A stretch of 64,000 nucleotides of DNA from Rheinheimera tangshanensis (GTDB lineage Bacteria; Pseudomonadota; Gammaproteobacteria; Enterobacterales; Alteromonadaceae), in contig NZ_BMLH01000002.1 of assembly GCF_014645135.1 (NCBI RefSeq), forward strand, positions 124,001-188,000. Reading direction: 5' to 3'. Made by a program: the position numbers and the translations under genes. The notes under the pieces were generated by a model, which saw nothing but the letters and a program-made list of their open reading frames with translations, had not been told where the DNA came from and searched no databases. Position 1 is the first letter of the stretch, and each line of letters begins with the position of its first letter. Positions 26,438 through 34,323 of this stretch are shown here, one piece after another.

Positions 26438-27274
26438 ATGGCTTTATCAATTCAATCAAACGCAGCTGCAACTACAATCCGTAACCAGTTAAACCGTACT
26501 AACGATGGTTTATCTGTGGCTTTAGAACGTTTAGGTACTGGCTACCGTATCAACTCAGCAAAAGATGATGCTGCAGGCTTACAAATCGCCAGTCGTCTGA
26601 GCGCTCAGTTAGTAGGTCAGGAGACTGCAATCAACAACGCTAACAACGCAAACTCTATGCTGCAAACTGCTGAAGGCGCGTTTGATGAGATGACCAACAT
26701 TGTTTTCCGTATGAAAGAGCTGGCAACACAAGGTGCTAACGGCACGAACTCTGCTACTGAATACACGGCTTTAGGTGGTGAATATACAGCTCTGGCAGCT
26801 GAGTTAACCAACATTCTGGGTAACACCTCTTTCGGTTCAGGTACTAACCTGTTAGGCGCTGGTGGTAAATTCTCAGCTGCTGTTACTTTCCAGATCGGTG
26901 CATCAACTGCAGAAACTTTAGCTGTTGATATCACTGCAGAACTGACAGCTTTAACTGCTGCTATCGGTGCTCCTGGCGCTTTAACTGACCAGACTACTTC
27001 TTCTGCTGCGATCACTACTTTAGATGGTTTGCTGACTAACGTTGGTGCAGCCCGTTCTAAGCTGGGTGCCAGCATGAACCGTTTAGATCACACTATCAAT
27101 AACTTATCCAACATGACTGAAAACACTGGTGCTGCCCGTGACCAGTTGATGGATGCAGATTTTGCCAAAGAAACTTCTAACATGACTAAACAGCAGTTGT
27201 TACTGAACTCAGGTATTTCTGTACTGAGTACTGCCAACTCTACCACTCAAATGGTAAGCCAGCTGTTACGTTAA
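26438..27274 (+). CDS. lafA: Lateral-type flagellin
   Basis: A 278-residue flagellin. N-terminal D0/D1: MALSIQSNAAATTIRNQLNRTNDGLSVALERLGTGYRINSAKDDAAGLQIASRLSAQ. C-terminal D1/D0: RSKLGASMNRLDHTINNLSNMTENTGAARDQLMDADFAKETSNMTKQQLLLNSGISVLSTANSTTQMVSQLLR. The central variable part is short (~90 residues), as in lateral flagellins. The RBS is AGGAGC. It is the only flagellin in the window, transcribed as its own unit between two strong terminators. Codon choice is biased toward TTA/CTG and GGT/GCT, consistent with high expression. Confidence 0.95.
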   Translation: MALSIQSNAAATTIRNQLNRTNDGLSVALERLGTGYRINSAKDDAAGLQIASRLSAQLVGQETAINNANNANSMLQTAEGAFDEMTNIVFRMKELATQGANGTNSATEYTALGGEYTALAAELTNILGNTSFGSGTNLLGAGGKFSAAVTFQIGASTAETLAVDITAELTALTAAIGAPGALTDQTTSSAAITTLDGLLTNVGAARSKLGASMNRLDHTINNLSNMTENTGAARDQLMDADFAKETSNMTKQQLLLNSGISVLSTANSTTQMVSQLLR

Positions 27275-27307
27275 TCGAGCCCGGGGCTATGGATAGCTCC
27301 AACCGCG

Positions 27308-27337
27308 CCCCACTAAGTTTCGGCTTAGTGGGGTTTT
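27308..27337 (+). terminator. Rho-independent terminator after lafA
   Basis: Perfect 10-bp stem CCCCACTAAG (27308-27317) / CTTAGTGGGG (27324-27333) with loop TTTCGG, followed by TTTT. fliD begins only 27 bp later with no evident promoter, so fliD-fliS are probably expressed by partial read-through from lafA. Confidence 0.92.
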
Positions 27338-27364
27338 CATTCAAGCGTTTTGCAGGAAGACGAC

Positions 27365-28654
27365 ATGGCATTCTCCAGTATCGACCCGGCTTATCTGGCG
27401 CAGCAGTACACTCAGATTGAGCGCTCAAGTAAAGATGGTGTGCTGAAGGCACAACAGACCCGTTTTACCACTTTACTGTCGTCTTACCAGAAGTTGGAGA
27501 CCTCTTTGGGATCTATGCAAGACTTGCTGGAAAGCTTTACCAAAGACAAAGAATTATTGAGCAATACGGCCAGTACCAGTGCAGACACCGTATTGTCAGT
27601 GACAGCCGGCAGTGATGCTGTAGCTGGTAACTATGAAATTTTCGTCCAACAACTGGCACAAAATCATCAGATGTCGCTGTCCTTTAACAGCACCGACACT
27701 TTACCTGCTGACGGACAATTTGAGCTCACAGTAGCGGGCGAATCTTTTGCTGTGGATTTATCTGCATTACCAGCCAATGCTGGCCTGACCGATTTAGCTT
27801 CTGCTATTAACAATGCAGCAGACAATAGCGGTGTGCAGGCGACTGTGATGCGCAGCGGCACTCAGTCTTATCTGGTGTTAACCAGTAAAGAGTCGGGTGC
27901 AGCCAATGCCATCAGTATGAATTTTGTGCCTGGTGCTGACACTTCAGGTGCAGACATAGGTGCTGCAGTCACAGCAGCAACAGAATTAAAAGCTGCCCAG
28001 GATGCCATAGTCAAAGTGGGCGCGCAGAATCCTATTACTGTGACATCGGCCAGTAACAAACTCGAAGACGTTATTGCAGGCGTGACTATCGACTTAAAGA
28101 AGATGCAGGCCGGAACCGATCAGCCGGTACAAATTTCAGTACAACAGGATCCAAAAGCGGTAGAGGATAAACTGAAAAAGTTTGTCGACAGTTACAATGC
28201 ATTGGTGAAACAAATCAATGCCGACCCTTCGCTGAAATCGGACACTATGGCTCGTAGCATCAGCAGTCAGATGCGCCAGTCTTTTCAAAAACTTTATCAG
28301 GGTGCCACTTTAAGCAGTGTAGGGATCGAGTTTGACCGTAATGGCGTGTTATCAGTCAACAGTGAAAAGATGACCCAAGCTTTAGCGGAGAATCCGGCCA
28401 AAGTGGAACAAATGCTGGTTGCTGATAACAGTTTGTTCAGTGGCATACAGGATTCACTTGAGCCTTACACAAAAAGATTTGGCTTAATGAAAGACAAGCA
28501 ACAAACCTTGCAAGCCAGCCTTGATATGGTGACGGAAAAACAAAAACGGCACGATTATTCCATGGACTTAGTGTACAAGCGCTATCTGTCGCAGTTCACC
28601 CAAATGCAGGTGACCATAGCACAGTTAGAAAGCTCAATGTCGCAGTTTGGTTAA
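27365..28654 (+). CDS. fliD: FliD, filament cap protein
   Basis: A 429-residue cap protein: MAFSSIDPAYLAQQYTQIERSSKDGVLKAQQTRFTTLLSSYQKLETSLGSM (FliD N-terminal helix region). The FliD block NYEIFVQQLAQNHQM and C-terminal LDMVTEKQKRHDYSMDLVYKRYLSQFTQMQVTIAQLESSMSQF are present. The ATG at 27365 follows AGGAAG. The cap aids flagellin polymerisation at the filament tip. fliS follows after 13 bp. Confidence 0.94.
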   Translation: MAFSSIDPAYLAQQYTQIERSSKDGVLKAQQTRFTTLLSSYQKLETSLGSMQDLLESFTKDKELLSNTASTSADTVLSVTAGSDAVAGNYEIFVQQLAQNHQMSLSFNSTDTLPADGQFELTVAGESFAVDLSALPANAGLTDLASAINNAADNSGVQATVMRSGTQSYLVLTSKESGAANAISMNFVPGADTSGADIGAAVTAATELKAAQDAIVKVGAQNPITVTSASNKLEDVIAGVTIDLKKMQAGTDQPVQISVQQDPKAVEDKLKKFVDSYNALVKQINADPSLKSDTMARSISSQMRQSFQKLYQGATLSSVGIEFDRNGVLSVNSEKMTQALAENPAKVEQMLVADNSLFSGIQDSLEPYTKRFGLMKDKQQTLQASLDMVTEKQKRHDYSMDLVYKRYLSQFTQMQVTIAQLESSMSQFG

Positions 28655-28667
28655 CAGAGGTTCAGTG

Positions 28668-29057
28668 ATGTTAGATTTTGCTCAGGGTTATCAGGCCTAT
28701 CAACATACCAGTGTCAATGTAAAAGCCTCAGGTGCAGATATTCATAGTCTGGTGTTGATGCTGTTTGAAGGTTTTTTGGATGAACTGGCTCGCGTAGAAG
28801 GCCATATTCAGGCCAAACGATTCGATAAAAAAGCCGCTGGTGTCGAGAAGTTACTCAAAATTCTCGGTGGCCTGGATGCTTCGTTGGATCAGGAGAAAGG
28901 CGGCGAAGTTGCGCTGAATATGCACAACTTGTATCAGCATTGTGGCCACAGTATTTTACGTGCCAGCATGAAAAATAATGTTGCTGAACTGGAGCATGTC
29001 CGGGAAGTCATGACCAACTTACAAGAAGGCTGGCAAGGTTTACTGAACAAGGCCTAG
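28668..29057 (+). CDS. fliS: FliS, flagellin export chaperone
   Basis: A 129-residue helical protein: MLDFAQGYQAYQHTSVNVKASGADIHSLVLMLFEGFLDELARVEGHIQAKRFDKKAAGVEKLLKILGGLDASLDQEKGGEVALNMHNLYQHC. This shows the Y-Q-x-Y start, the L-V-x-M-L-x-E-G block and the L-x-x-L-x-x-L-D region of FliS. It binds the flagellin C-terminus before export. The ATG at 28668 has AGAGG upstream. Confidence 0.93.
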   Translation: MLDFAQGYQAYQHTSVNVKASGADIHSLVLMLFEGFLDELARVEGHIQAKRFDKKAAGVEKLLKILGGLDASLDQEKGGEVALNMHNLYQHCGHSILRASMKNNVAELEHVREVMTNLQEGWQGLLNKA

Positions 29058-29073
29058 TATCTTTTTGATCAGG

Positions 29074-29123
29074 TTCGGGTTAGAGGCAAGTTAAACTGCG
29101 GTTTAATGTGCTTCTAACCCGAA
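29074..29123 (+). terminator. Large hairpin after fliS, probable terminator or processing site
   Basis: An 11-bp perfect stem TTCGGGTTAGA (29074-29084) / TCTAACCCGAA (29113-29123) encloses a smaller stem (GTTAAAC/GGTTTAA). It has no strong U-run directly after it. The hairpin sits between the fliS stop and the sigma-54 promoter of the next operon. Confidence 0.6.
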
Positions 29124-29158
29124 TTTGCATTTCATAGAGGAACTATTTTTTTACCCAG

Positions 29159-29184
29159 TTCCGCCCTGCGGAAGTTTTACTTCC
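29159..29184. repeat. Short palindromic repeat, copy B
   Basis: TTCCGC-CCT-GCGGAA (29159-29173) is followed by GTTTTACTTCC. The GCGGAAG-N4-ACTTCC core matches copy A at 16236-16264. Alternative pairing GGAAG-TTTTA-CTTCC is also possible. Confidence 0.45.
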
Positions 29185-29236
29185 TCCTCCTAAGTTTAAT
29201 TCTTATTAATCCCTTATAAATCATATAGATATTTTG

Positions 29237-29252
29237 TGGCGTGCTTTTTGCT
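29237..29252 (+). promoter_or_regulatory. Sigma-54 promoter upstream of fliT
   Basis: TGGCGTGCTTTTTGCT matches the sigma-54 consensus TGGCACG-N4-TTGCW with the invariant GG and GC separated by exactly 10 bp. It is 36 bp before the fliT start. It follows the fliS hairpin, so it probably drives the long fliT-to-flhA operon under LafK control. Confidence 0.75.
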
Positions 29253-29287
29253 GAATCAGTTGGTGATTCGGTAATTTGGTGAACCTG

Positions 29288-29623
29288 ATGTCTGTGTATG
29301 TAGCGAAGTCTAACCCTGCCTTGATGCAGATCCAACACCTGTTGTTGCAGATGCAACAAGCTATGGTTGCGGGTAAATGGCTGCAGGTACAGGACTGCGA
29401 TCGTCAAATCAGCACTTTGGTGCAACAGATCAAACAAGCTGCGGAATATCACGAGTTGAAAGTGGAATTACAGCTGGTTAAACAACGTTATAAGGCCTTG
29501 CTGCAACTGGCTAAACGCCAGCAGCAAATGTTAGAGCAAAAGATGCAACGTTTTCAGGACAATAAAACCGCTGTGGTGGCTTACCAACAGACGACTGAAG
29601 CACTGATGGAGATGAAAAGCTGA
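29288..29623 (+). CDS. fliT: FliT-like flagellar export chaperone
   Basis: A 111-residue helical protein (MSVYVAKSNPALMQIQHLLLQMQQAMVAGKWLQVQDCDRQISTLVQQIKQAAEYHELKVELQLVKQRYKALLQLAKRQQQMLEQKMQRF). The sequence is weakly conserved; size, helicity and the position after fliD-fliS support FliT (lafD-type), the FliD chaperone. The ATG at 29288 is used; an in-frame TTG lies at 29276. Its stop overlaps the fliK start (TGATG). Confidence 0.75.
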   Translation: MSVYVAKSNPALMQIQHLLLQMQQAMVAGKWLQVQDCDRQISTLVQQIKQAAEYHELKVELQLVKQRYKALLQLAKRQQQMLEQKMQRFQDNKTAVVAYQQTTEALMEMKS

Positions 29624-30843
29624 TGACAATGCCGGTATTTGCTTTGTTGACTCCGGTTGCTTTGCCTCAGGGCGGCATCGGCGGACAGTCCGCGCTGACG
29701 GATTATTCCGAAGGTCAGCAGCAGTCTTATTCTGAGGATTTAGCAGCTTTGCTGACCGGTATGGAAACTGCGCTGAGCCAGCTGGACAGCGAAGTGCAGC
29801 AATTATCAGAGGCTACAGCAGCAGAGTTGCTTGACCAGGGTCAAGTGCAAAGTCTGAGTCAAAGCCTGGTACCAGCACCTTTGTTGGTTGAATTCGATGC
29901 TATGTTGGTAAATACGACAACGCTACCTTCTCTGATGACGAGCGATTTGAGCTCTGCACAAGCGGAAGGATCCGCAGAATGGCTTCCGCTCTCTTTATCA
30001 GCTTTATCTTCATCTGCCGGCGCTGTTTCCAGCCAGAACCCTTTGCCAGCAGCTGGGCTTCTCCAATCACAGCAGTCTTCGGCTCTGGTTGCACCTTTGA
30101 TCATGCCAGGCCTATTGCCGCAACAGTCTGCCTCTGATGCTGCTGCAATTCAGGCTGTGTTACCACAGGATTTGACTGAATCGCAGGATCTTTGGCCTGC
30201 ACTGAAGCCGTTACAACAGAACTCTCAAAATGCAGCAGTGAGTGCCGGGTTATTTAATTTCAGCCAAAACAGCCTGCTGAATGCAAATCAGAATAAGACC
30301 GCAGCTTTGCATCAGACAACGAACATCACTGATCTGCTTGCCCCTACTGCTGCTGTCGCTTCGGCTGCTGGTACTGCGGTGTCTGCTTTACCTGTCTGGC
30401 AAGCCGATCCTATACCTGCTCAAAGTCAGCACTTCGGCCAACGCCTGCTACAGATGCTTGCCGACAAAGTCGATCTGCAACTGGGTTTAAACGTGAACAA
30501 AGCCATGATCCGGCTCGACCCTCCTTCATTAGGCAGTATCGAATTGTCAGTGCAGCTGGACGGGGATCGCCTGACAGTACAGATGCACAGCAGCAATACG
30601 CAATTACGCGATGCGATGGGGCAAGGTCTGGAGTTATTAAGAGCCAGCTTGCAACAAAAATTAGGCGCTGATGTACAGATTGAACTGCGGATGGGGTCTG
30701 ACAGCTCTTCGCAACAGCAACAGCAAAAAACACCGCAACACCTGGTGCAACAGCTTGAGTCAAATTTTCATGCAGAGCCTGAAATAGCACTGACTGAAGC
30801 CACACAACCCAACAAACTGAATTTAGTCAATCAACTGGTTTAA
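29623..30843 (+). CDS. fliK: FliK-type hook-length control protein (LafE-like)
   Basis: A 406-residue protein. The long low-complexity Ser/Ala/Gln/Leu N-terminal ~260 residues precede a C-terminal Flg_hook domain: NKAMIRLDPPSLGSIELSVQLDGDRLTVQMHSSNTQLRDAMGQGLELLRASLQQKLG. The domain order and composition are typical of FliK, which sets hook length and switches the export gate with FlhB. ATG overlaps the fliT stop. Confidence 0.9.
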   Translation: MTMPVFALLTPVALPQGGIGGQSALTDYSEGQQQSYSEDLAALLTGMETALSQLDSEVQQLSEATAAELLDQGQVQSLSQSLVPAPLLVEFDAMLVNTTTLPSLMTSDLSSAQAEGSAEWLPLSLSALSSSAGAVSSQNPLPAAGLLQSQQSSALVAPLIMPGLLPQQSASDAAAIQAVLPQDLTESQDLWPALKPLQQNSQNAAVSAGLFNFSQNSLLNANQNKTAALHQTTNITDLLAPTAAVASAAGTAVSALPVWQADPIPAQSQHFGQRLLQMLADKVDLQLGLNVNKAMIRLDPPSLGSIELSVQLDGDRLTVQMHSSNTQLRDAMGQGLELLRASLQQKLGADVQIELRMGSDSSSQQQQQKTPQHLVQQLESNFHAEPEIALTEATQPNKLNLVNQLV

Positions 30844-30865
30844 CAAGGATAAAAGGGAAAAACCA

Positions 30866-31297
30866 ATGAATAAGATGGTGGTATTACTTGGAGTTTTATT
30901 GGTTGGGGCCTTGGGCACCGCAGGTTTTTATTGGTTTCAGGCAGAACAAGCGAAAACAGTAGTTCAGGAAATCAGTGTAAAACCACTGTTCTTCCCGATG
31001 GAGAAATTCGTGATGAGCGTTAACAGCGATCCGAATTCCCGTTATCTGGTGTTGGAGCTGACGCTGGTCACCCATAAGCCAGATACTGTTACTGCTTTAA
31101 AAGAAGCCACTCCTTTATTACGTAACGCTATGGTGGAGCATTTTGCCAAAAGTAGTCATCTGGAAGTGAAACTGGCAATGCAGCAAATTGAAGAAGTGCA
31201 AAAGCTGTTACTCAACCGCTTTAACCAAACACTTGCTGACAACAAGTTTGAAGATCAGCTGGATAACGTGCTGATCACTAACATTTTTATTCAGTAG
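30866..31297 (+). CDS. fliL: FliL-family motor-associated membrane protein (LafF-like)
   Basis: A 143-residue single-pass inner-membrane protein (TM: MVVLLGVLLVGALGTAGFYWF). The periplasmic domain is PLFFPMEKFVMSVNSDPNSRYLVLELTLVTHKPDTVTALKEATPLLRNAMVEHFAKSS, with C-terminal LDNVLITNIFIQ. FliL rings surround the stator and stabilise it. It lies before fliA-motA-motB, an order known for lateral systems. Confidence 0.9.
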   Translation: MNKMVVLLGVLLVGALGTAGFYWFQAEQAKTVVQEISVKPLFFPMEKFVMSVNSDPNSRYLVLELTLVTHKPDTVTALKEATPLLRNAMVEHFAKSSHLEVKLAMQQIEEVQKLLLNRFNQTLADNKFEDQLDNVLITNIFIQ

Positions 31298-31305
31298 GTA
31301 CTGCG

Positions 31306-32025
31306 ATGCTGGCGGAAAGTCTCTGGTCAGATACTGCAACACAAAGCTCATCGGCTCTGGCTGTCAGCAATGAAAACCAGCTGCTGGGCCACTATAGCTT
31401 TCTGGTGAAACGAGCCGCAGGTCATTTGCGTTCTTTATTAGGGCCAGTGGTGGATTCCGATGATTTACAGCAAATAGGTTTGCTGGGGTTGTTGTCCGCG
31501 TTACGACGCTACGGCAAAGCCCCGGATGAGTTTTTTGAAGCATACGCCTTTAAGCGTATTCGTGGCGCCATGCTGGATGAGTTTCGTCGGACCGACTGGC
31601 GTCCGCGGCAATTACGCCAGCAAGCCCATCAGTTTCGTGACGCCAGCCGTGAGCTGACTAAAACACTGGGCCGGGTTCCAAGCCATGACGAGTTAGGCAA
31701 ACATTTAAAGATTGATGCGGCTCAGTTGTCCGAGTTGATGTATTTGACTCAGGCTGAATCGATGGAAAGTCTGGATCAATTACTGGAACAGCAGCAACAC
31801 GAACAGTTAGGTGCAACCAGTCTGTCGGCACTGGAACTGAAGTTGTCGTTAAAAAAAGCTATGGAGTCACTGCCGGAGCGCTGCCGTTTGTTGCTGCATC
31901 TGTATTACAGCCATGAGCTGAATATGAAAGAAATCGCGCTGGTGTTGGAGCTGACCGAGTCCAGAGTTTGCCAGCTGCATAAGCACGCTATTGATTTACT
32001 GAATAAAAAACTGGCCCAGTGGTAA
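31306..32025 (+). CDS. fliA: FliA/LafS, sigma-28 factor
   Basis: A 239-residue sigma factor. Region 2 is LLGHYSFLVKRAAGHLRSLLGPVVDSDDLQQIGLLGLLSALRRYG and the FliA-specific AYAFKRIRGAMLDEFRRTDWRPRQLRQQAHQF. Region 3 is LTKTLGRVPSHDELGKHL, and region 4 is LPERCRLLLHLYYSHELNMKEIALVLELTESRVCQLHKHAIDLL. It would transcribe lafA and other late genes and is inhibited by FlgM (15171-15458). Confidence 0.95.
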   Translation: MLAESLWSDTATQSSSALAVSNENQLLGHYSFLVKRAAGHLRSLLGPVVDSDDLQQIGLLGLLSALRRYGKAPDEFFEAYAFKRIRGAMLDEFRRTDWRPRQLRQQAHQFRDASRELTKTLGRVPSHDELGKHLKIDAAQLSELMYLTQAESMESLDQLLEQQQHEQLGATSLSALELKLSLKKAMESLPERCRLLLHLYYSHELNMKEIALVLELTESRVCQLHKHAIDLLNKKLAQW

Positions 32026-32043
32026 AAGGACGGAATAAAAACA

Positions 32044-32901
32044 ATGCAAAGACTAATAGGTTTTCTGGTTGTGCTGGCTACTGTAGTGGGTGGCTTTATG
32101 ATGGCTGGCGGTAATGTCGCCATGCTATGGCAACCTGCTGAGTTTGTTATTATTTTAGGCGCTGGTATTGGTGCTTTGATTATAGGTAACAGCAGCTATG
32201 TACTCAAAGATCTGCTGGGGCAACTGAAAGCTCAGTTTGTTAAACAGCCGGATCAAAGCCAGTTGTATAAAGAGCTGCTGATGTTGATGTATCAGTTGCT
32301 GGAAACCATTCGTAGCAAAGGTTTTCGTGAGCTGGAAGATCATGTCGAAAATCCACAGGTCAGCTCTATTTTCATTTCATACCCTGCCGTATTGGAAAAC
32401 CCTGAATTACTGGTGTTTGTCTGCGACAACGTGCGTTTACTCAGCATGGGTAAAATTAACGCCTATGACCTGGATGCATTGCTGGAACAGGAAATTCAGA
32501 CCATAGAGCAACAAAAGCTCAAACCTTCTACGGCATTACACGGTATAGCTGAAGCCATGCCGGGCTTTGGTATTTTGGCTGCTGTAGGCGGCATTATTAT
32601 CACTATGCAGCATCTGGATGGGCCTTTGAGTGAAATTGGTTATCACGTTGCCGCTGCTCTGGTCGGTACTTTTATTGGCATTTTTGCCTGTTATTGCCTG
32701 TTTGAACCCTTAAGTTCGGCCATGGAAGCTTATATCAAAAAACAGACTGCCGTTTTTGAATGCGTGCGTGCTGTGCTGGTGGCCCACGCCAAAGGTCATG
32801 TCGCTGTAGTGGCTACAGATTCAGGCCGCAAACTGATCACCGAAGATTTGAAACCTTCTTTCACCGAAATGGAAGATTGGATCAATAACAAGGCGGCCTG
32901 A
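32044..32901 (+). CDS. motA: MotA/LafT, flagellar stator protein
   Basis: A 285-residue membrane protein with four TM segments (QRLIGFLVVLATVVGGFMMAGGN; FVIILGAGIGALIIGNSSYVL; GIAEAMPGFGILAAVGGIIITM; VAAALVGTFIGIFACYCLF). The MotA hallmark is LKPSTALHGIAEAMPGFGILAAVGGIIITMQHLDGP. The stop overlaps the motB start by 1 bp. It resembles proton-type MotA/LafT in layout (one long cytosolic loop), but ion type cannot be read with certainty. Confidence 0.95.
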   Translation: MQRLIGFLVVLATVVGGFMMAGGNVAMLWQPAEFVIILGAGIGALIIGNSSYVLKDLLGQLKAQFVKQPDQSQLYKELLMLMYQLLETIRSKGFRELEDHVENPQVSSIFISYPAVLENPELLVFVCDNVRLLSMGKINAYDLDALLEQEIQTIEQQKLKPSTALHGIAEAMPGFGILAAVGGIIITMQHLDGPLSEIGYHVAAALVGTFIGIFACYCLFEPLSSAMEAYIKKQTAVFECVRAVLVAHAKGHVAVVATDSGRKLITEDLKPSFTEMEDWINNKAA

Positions 32902-33890
32902 TGAACGATACAGCTCCAGTCATAATACGGCGGGTCAGTCGCGCTAAAGCCGGACGTAAAAGTAACGGTGCATGGAAAGTGGCTTTTGCTGACTTTACGC
33001 TGGCGATGATGGCATTTTTTATGGTGTTGTGGATTTTAGAAGTCTCCACTGTGAAGGAACGCACCAAGGTAGCGTCTTATATGCGTACTCAGTCGATTTT
33101 AGGGGGGAACAGTCATCCTTTTGATGCGATGAACAGTCCTTATCCGGTGGATTTAGGCGGCACTCCTTCCCCTGTTGAAATGGCGGTTTCTGTGCATGAA
33201 CCTCAGCAGACTTTTGTTGCTGGTATGTCAGCGCATTTGCAAATCCCTGAAGGTAAACGTGAACCTTCTGCAGGTGTGGGTGAAAAGCTGAACTCTTTGA
33301 TCAGCGGTCAATATGATTCACCACCGGATTTAAGTTTGTTGGCACAGGCCTTTCAGAATTTTGCAGAGGTCAATCAGGCCGAAGCTAATCTGGTGATTGA
33401 AGCTATGCCTGCAGGTTTACGTGTGATTATCCGCGATAGTGAAAACCGCCAGATGTTTCAGCGGGGTCAGGTCGAAATGACACCTTATTTCGAGGATTTG
33501 TTATTAAAACTGGCACCAGTATTTTCCCGCATTCACAACAGACTGCTGATATCAGGTCATACCGACGGTACGGCCTTTAACAGCAGCCAATACAGCAACT
33601 GGGAGTTATCCGGTGACCGGGCTTTACAGGCACGTCAGGTGTTAGCCGCAGGCGGTATGCCGGTGCAGCGAGTAGCTCAGGTCAGTGCTTTTGCTGAAAC
33701 CATGCTGTTGAACAAAGCTCAGCCTGGCGCCAGTGAAAACCGCCGTATCGAGATTTTAATCCTGACCAGTAAAGCTGAGCAGCAGCTCAAAGACATGTTC
33801 TCCAGCGAGAACAAAAGTAATGAGCTGAACAAGGCTGCGGATGCGGCCCGTCAGAATCAGCCCGTTTTGCGCACAGATTATCAGGATTGA
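32901..33890 (+). CDS. motB: MotB/LafU, flagellar stator protein
   Basis: A 329-residue protein with a single TM and the ion-binding Asp in WKVAFADFTLAMMAFFMVLWILEV (D31). The plug region is followed by a C-terminal OmpA-like peptidoglycan-binding domain (RLLISGHTDGTAFNSSQYSNWELSGDRALQARQVL, GASENRRIEILIL). It anchors the stator to the cell wall. It is coupled to motA and followed by the pilZ gene after 1 bp. Confidence 0.95.
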   Translation: MNDTAPVIIRRVSRAKAGRKSNGAWKVAFADFTLAMMAFFMVLWILEVSTVKERTKVASYMRTQSILGGNSHPFDAMNSPYPVDLGGTPSPVEMAVSVHEPQQTFVAGMSAHLQIPEGKREPSAGVGEKLNSLISGQYDSPPDLSLLAQAFQNFAEVNQAEANLVIEAMPAGLRVIIRDSENRQMFQRGQVEMTPYFEDLLLKLAPVFSRIHNRLLISGHTDGTAFNSSQYSNWELSGDRALQARQVLAAGGMPVQRVAQVSAFAETMLLNKAQPGASENRRIEILILTSKAEQQLKDMFSSENKSNELNKAADAARQNQPVLRTDYQD

Positions 33891-33891
33891 T

Positions 33892-34320
33892 ATGCCGTAT
33901 TTACGTCAGCAACCAGGCCGCAGTTATTACCGTTGGTATTTTTATGACCCAGAGCAGTCGTTGCAAACTCAAACCAAAGGCATAGCGGTGAAATTAAAGC
34001 GCCTGGGCTGGTTTGGTAACGAGATTGGCAGCGCTGTCGTCAAAGATATGAGTATGGGGGGAGCCGGATTACTGGCTCCGCTGAAAGATAAAGTGCCGGA
34101 TGAATTTTGGGTGCTGTACGACAAGACCACCAAAGTGAAAGCCAGAGTCTGTTATCGCAAAACTGTTAACGACAAGCTGGAATTTTTAGGTCTGGAGTGG
34201 CAAGGCAAAGACAGTTCAGTACGACTGAAGTTATTACGCAAACTCAGACGGCGCGCTTTTGTATTAAAGCAGGATAACTTTCGACTGGTTGAAGTGAACC
34301 AGCAGCAGAATTTAGGGTAG
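33892..34320 (+). CDS. PilZ-domain (cyclic di-GMP-binding) protein inside the flagellar operon
   Basis: A 142-residue protein. The PilZ motif D/N-x-S-x-x-G is present as DMSMGG (residues 52-57), and a candidate R-x-x-x-R is RSYYR (10-14). Downstream FWVLYDKTTKVKARVCYRKTVNDKLEFLGLEWQG fits the PilZ beta-barrel, with a basic C-terminal helix (RLKLLRKLRRRAF). The gap between the two motifs (~38 residues) is somewhat long. The ATG is 2 bp after motB and 3 bp before the fliM stretch, so the protein is co-produced with stator and switch. A YcgR-like motor brake is a reasonable inference. Confidence 0.78.
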   Translation: MPYLRQQPGRSYYRWYFYDPEQSLQTQTKGIAVKLKRLGWFGNEIGSAVVKDMSMGGAGLLAPLKDKVPDEFWVLYDKTTKVKARVCYRKTVNDKLEFLGLEWQGKDSSVRLKLLRKLRRRAFVLKQDNFRLVEVNQQQNLG

Positions 34321-34323
34321 CGG

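Noticed and set aside
26617-27075. 152-codon minus-strand frame inside lafA
   Set aside because: It is opposite the flagellin gene, has Ala/Ser/Val-biased composition of a mirror frame, and lacks any domain.
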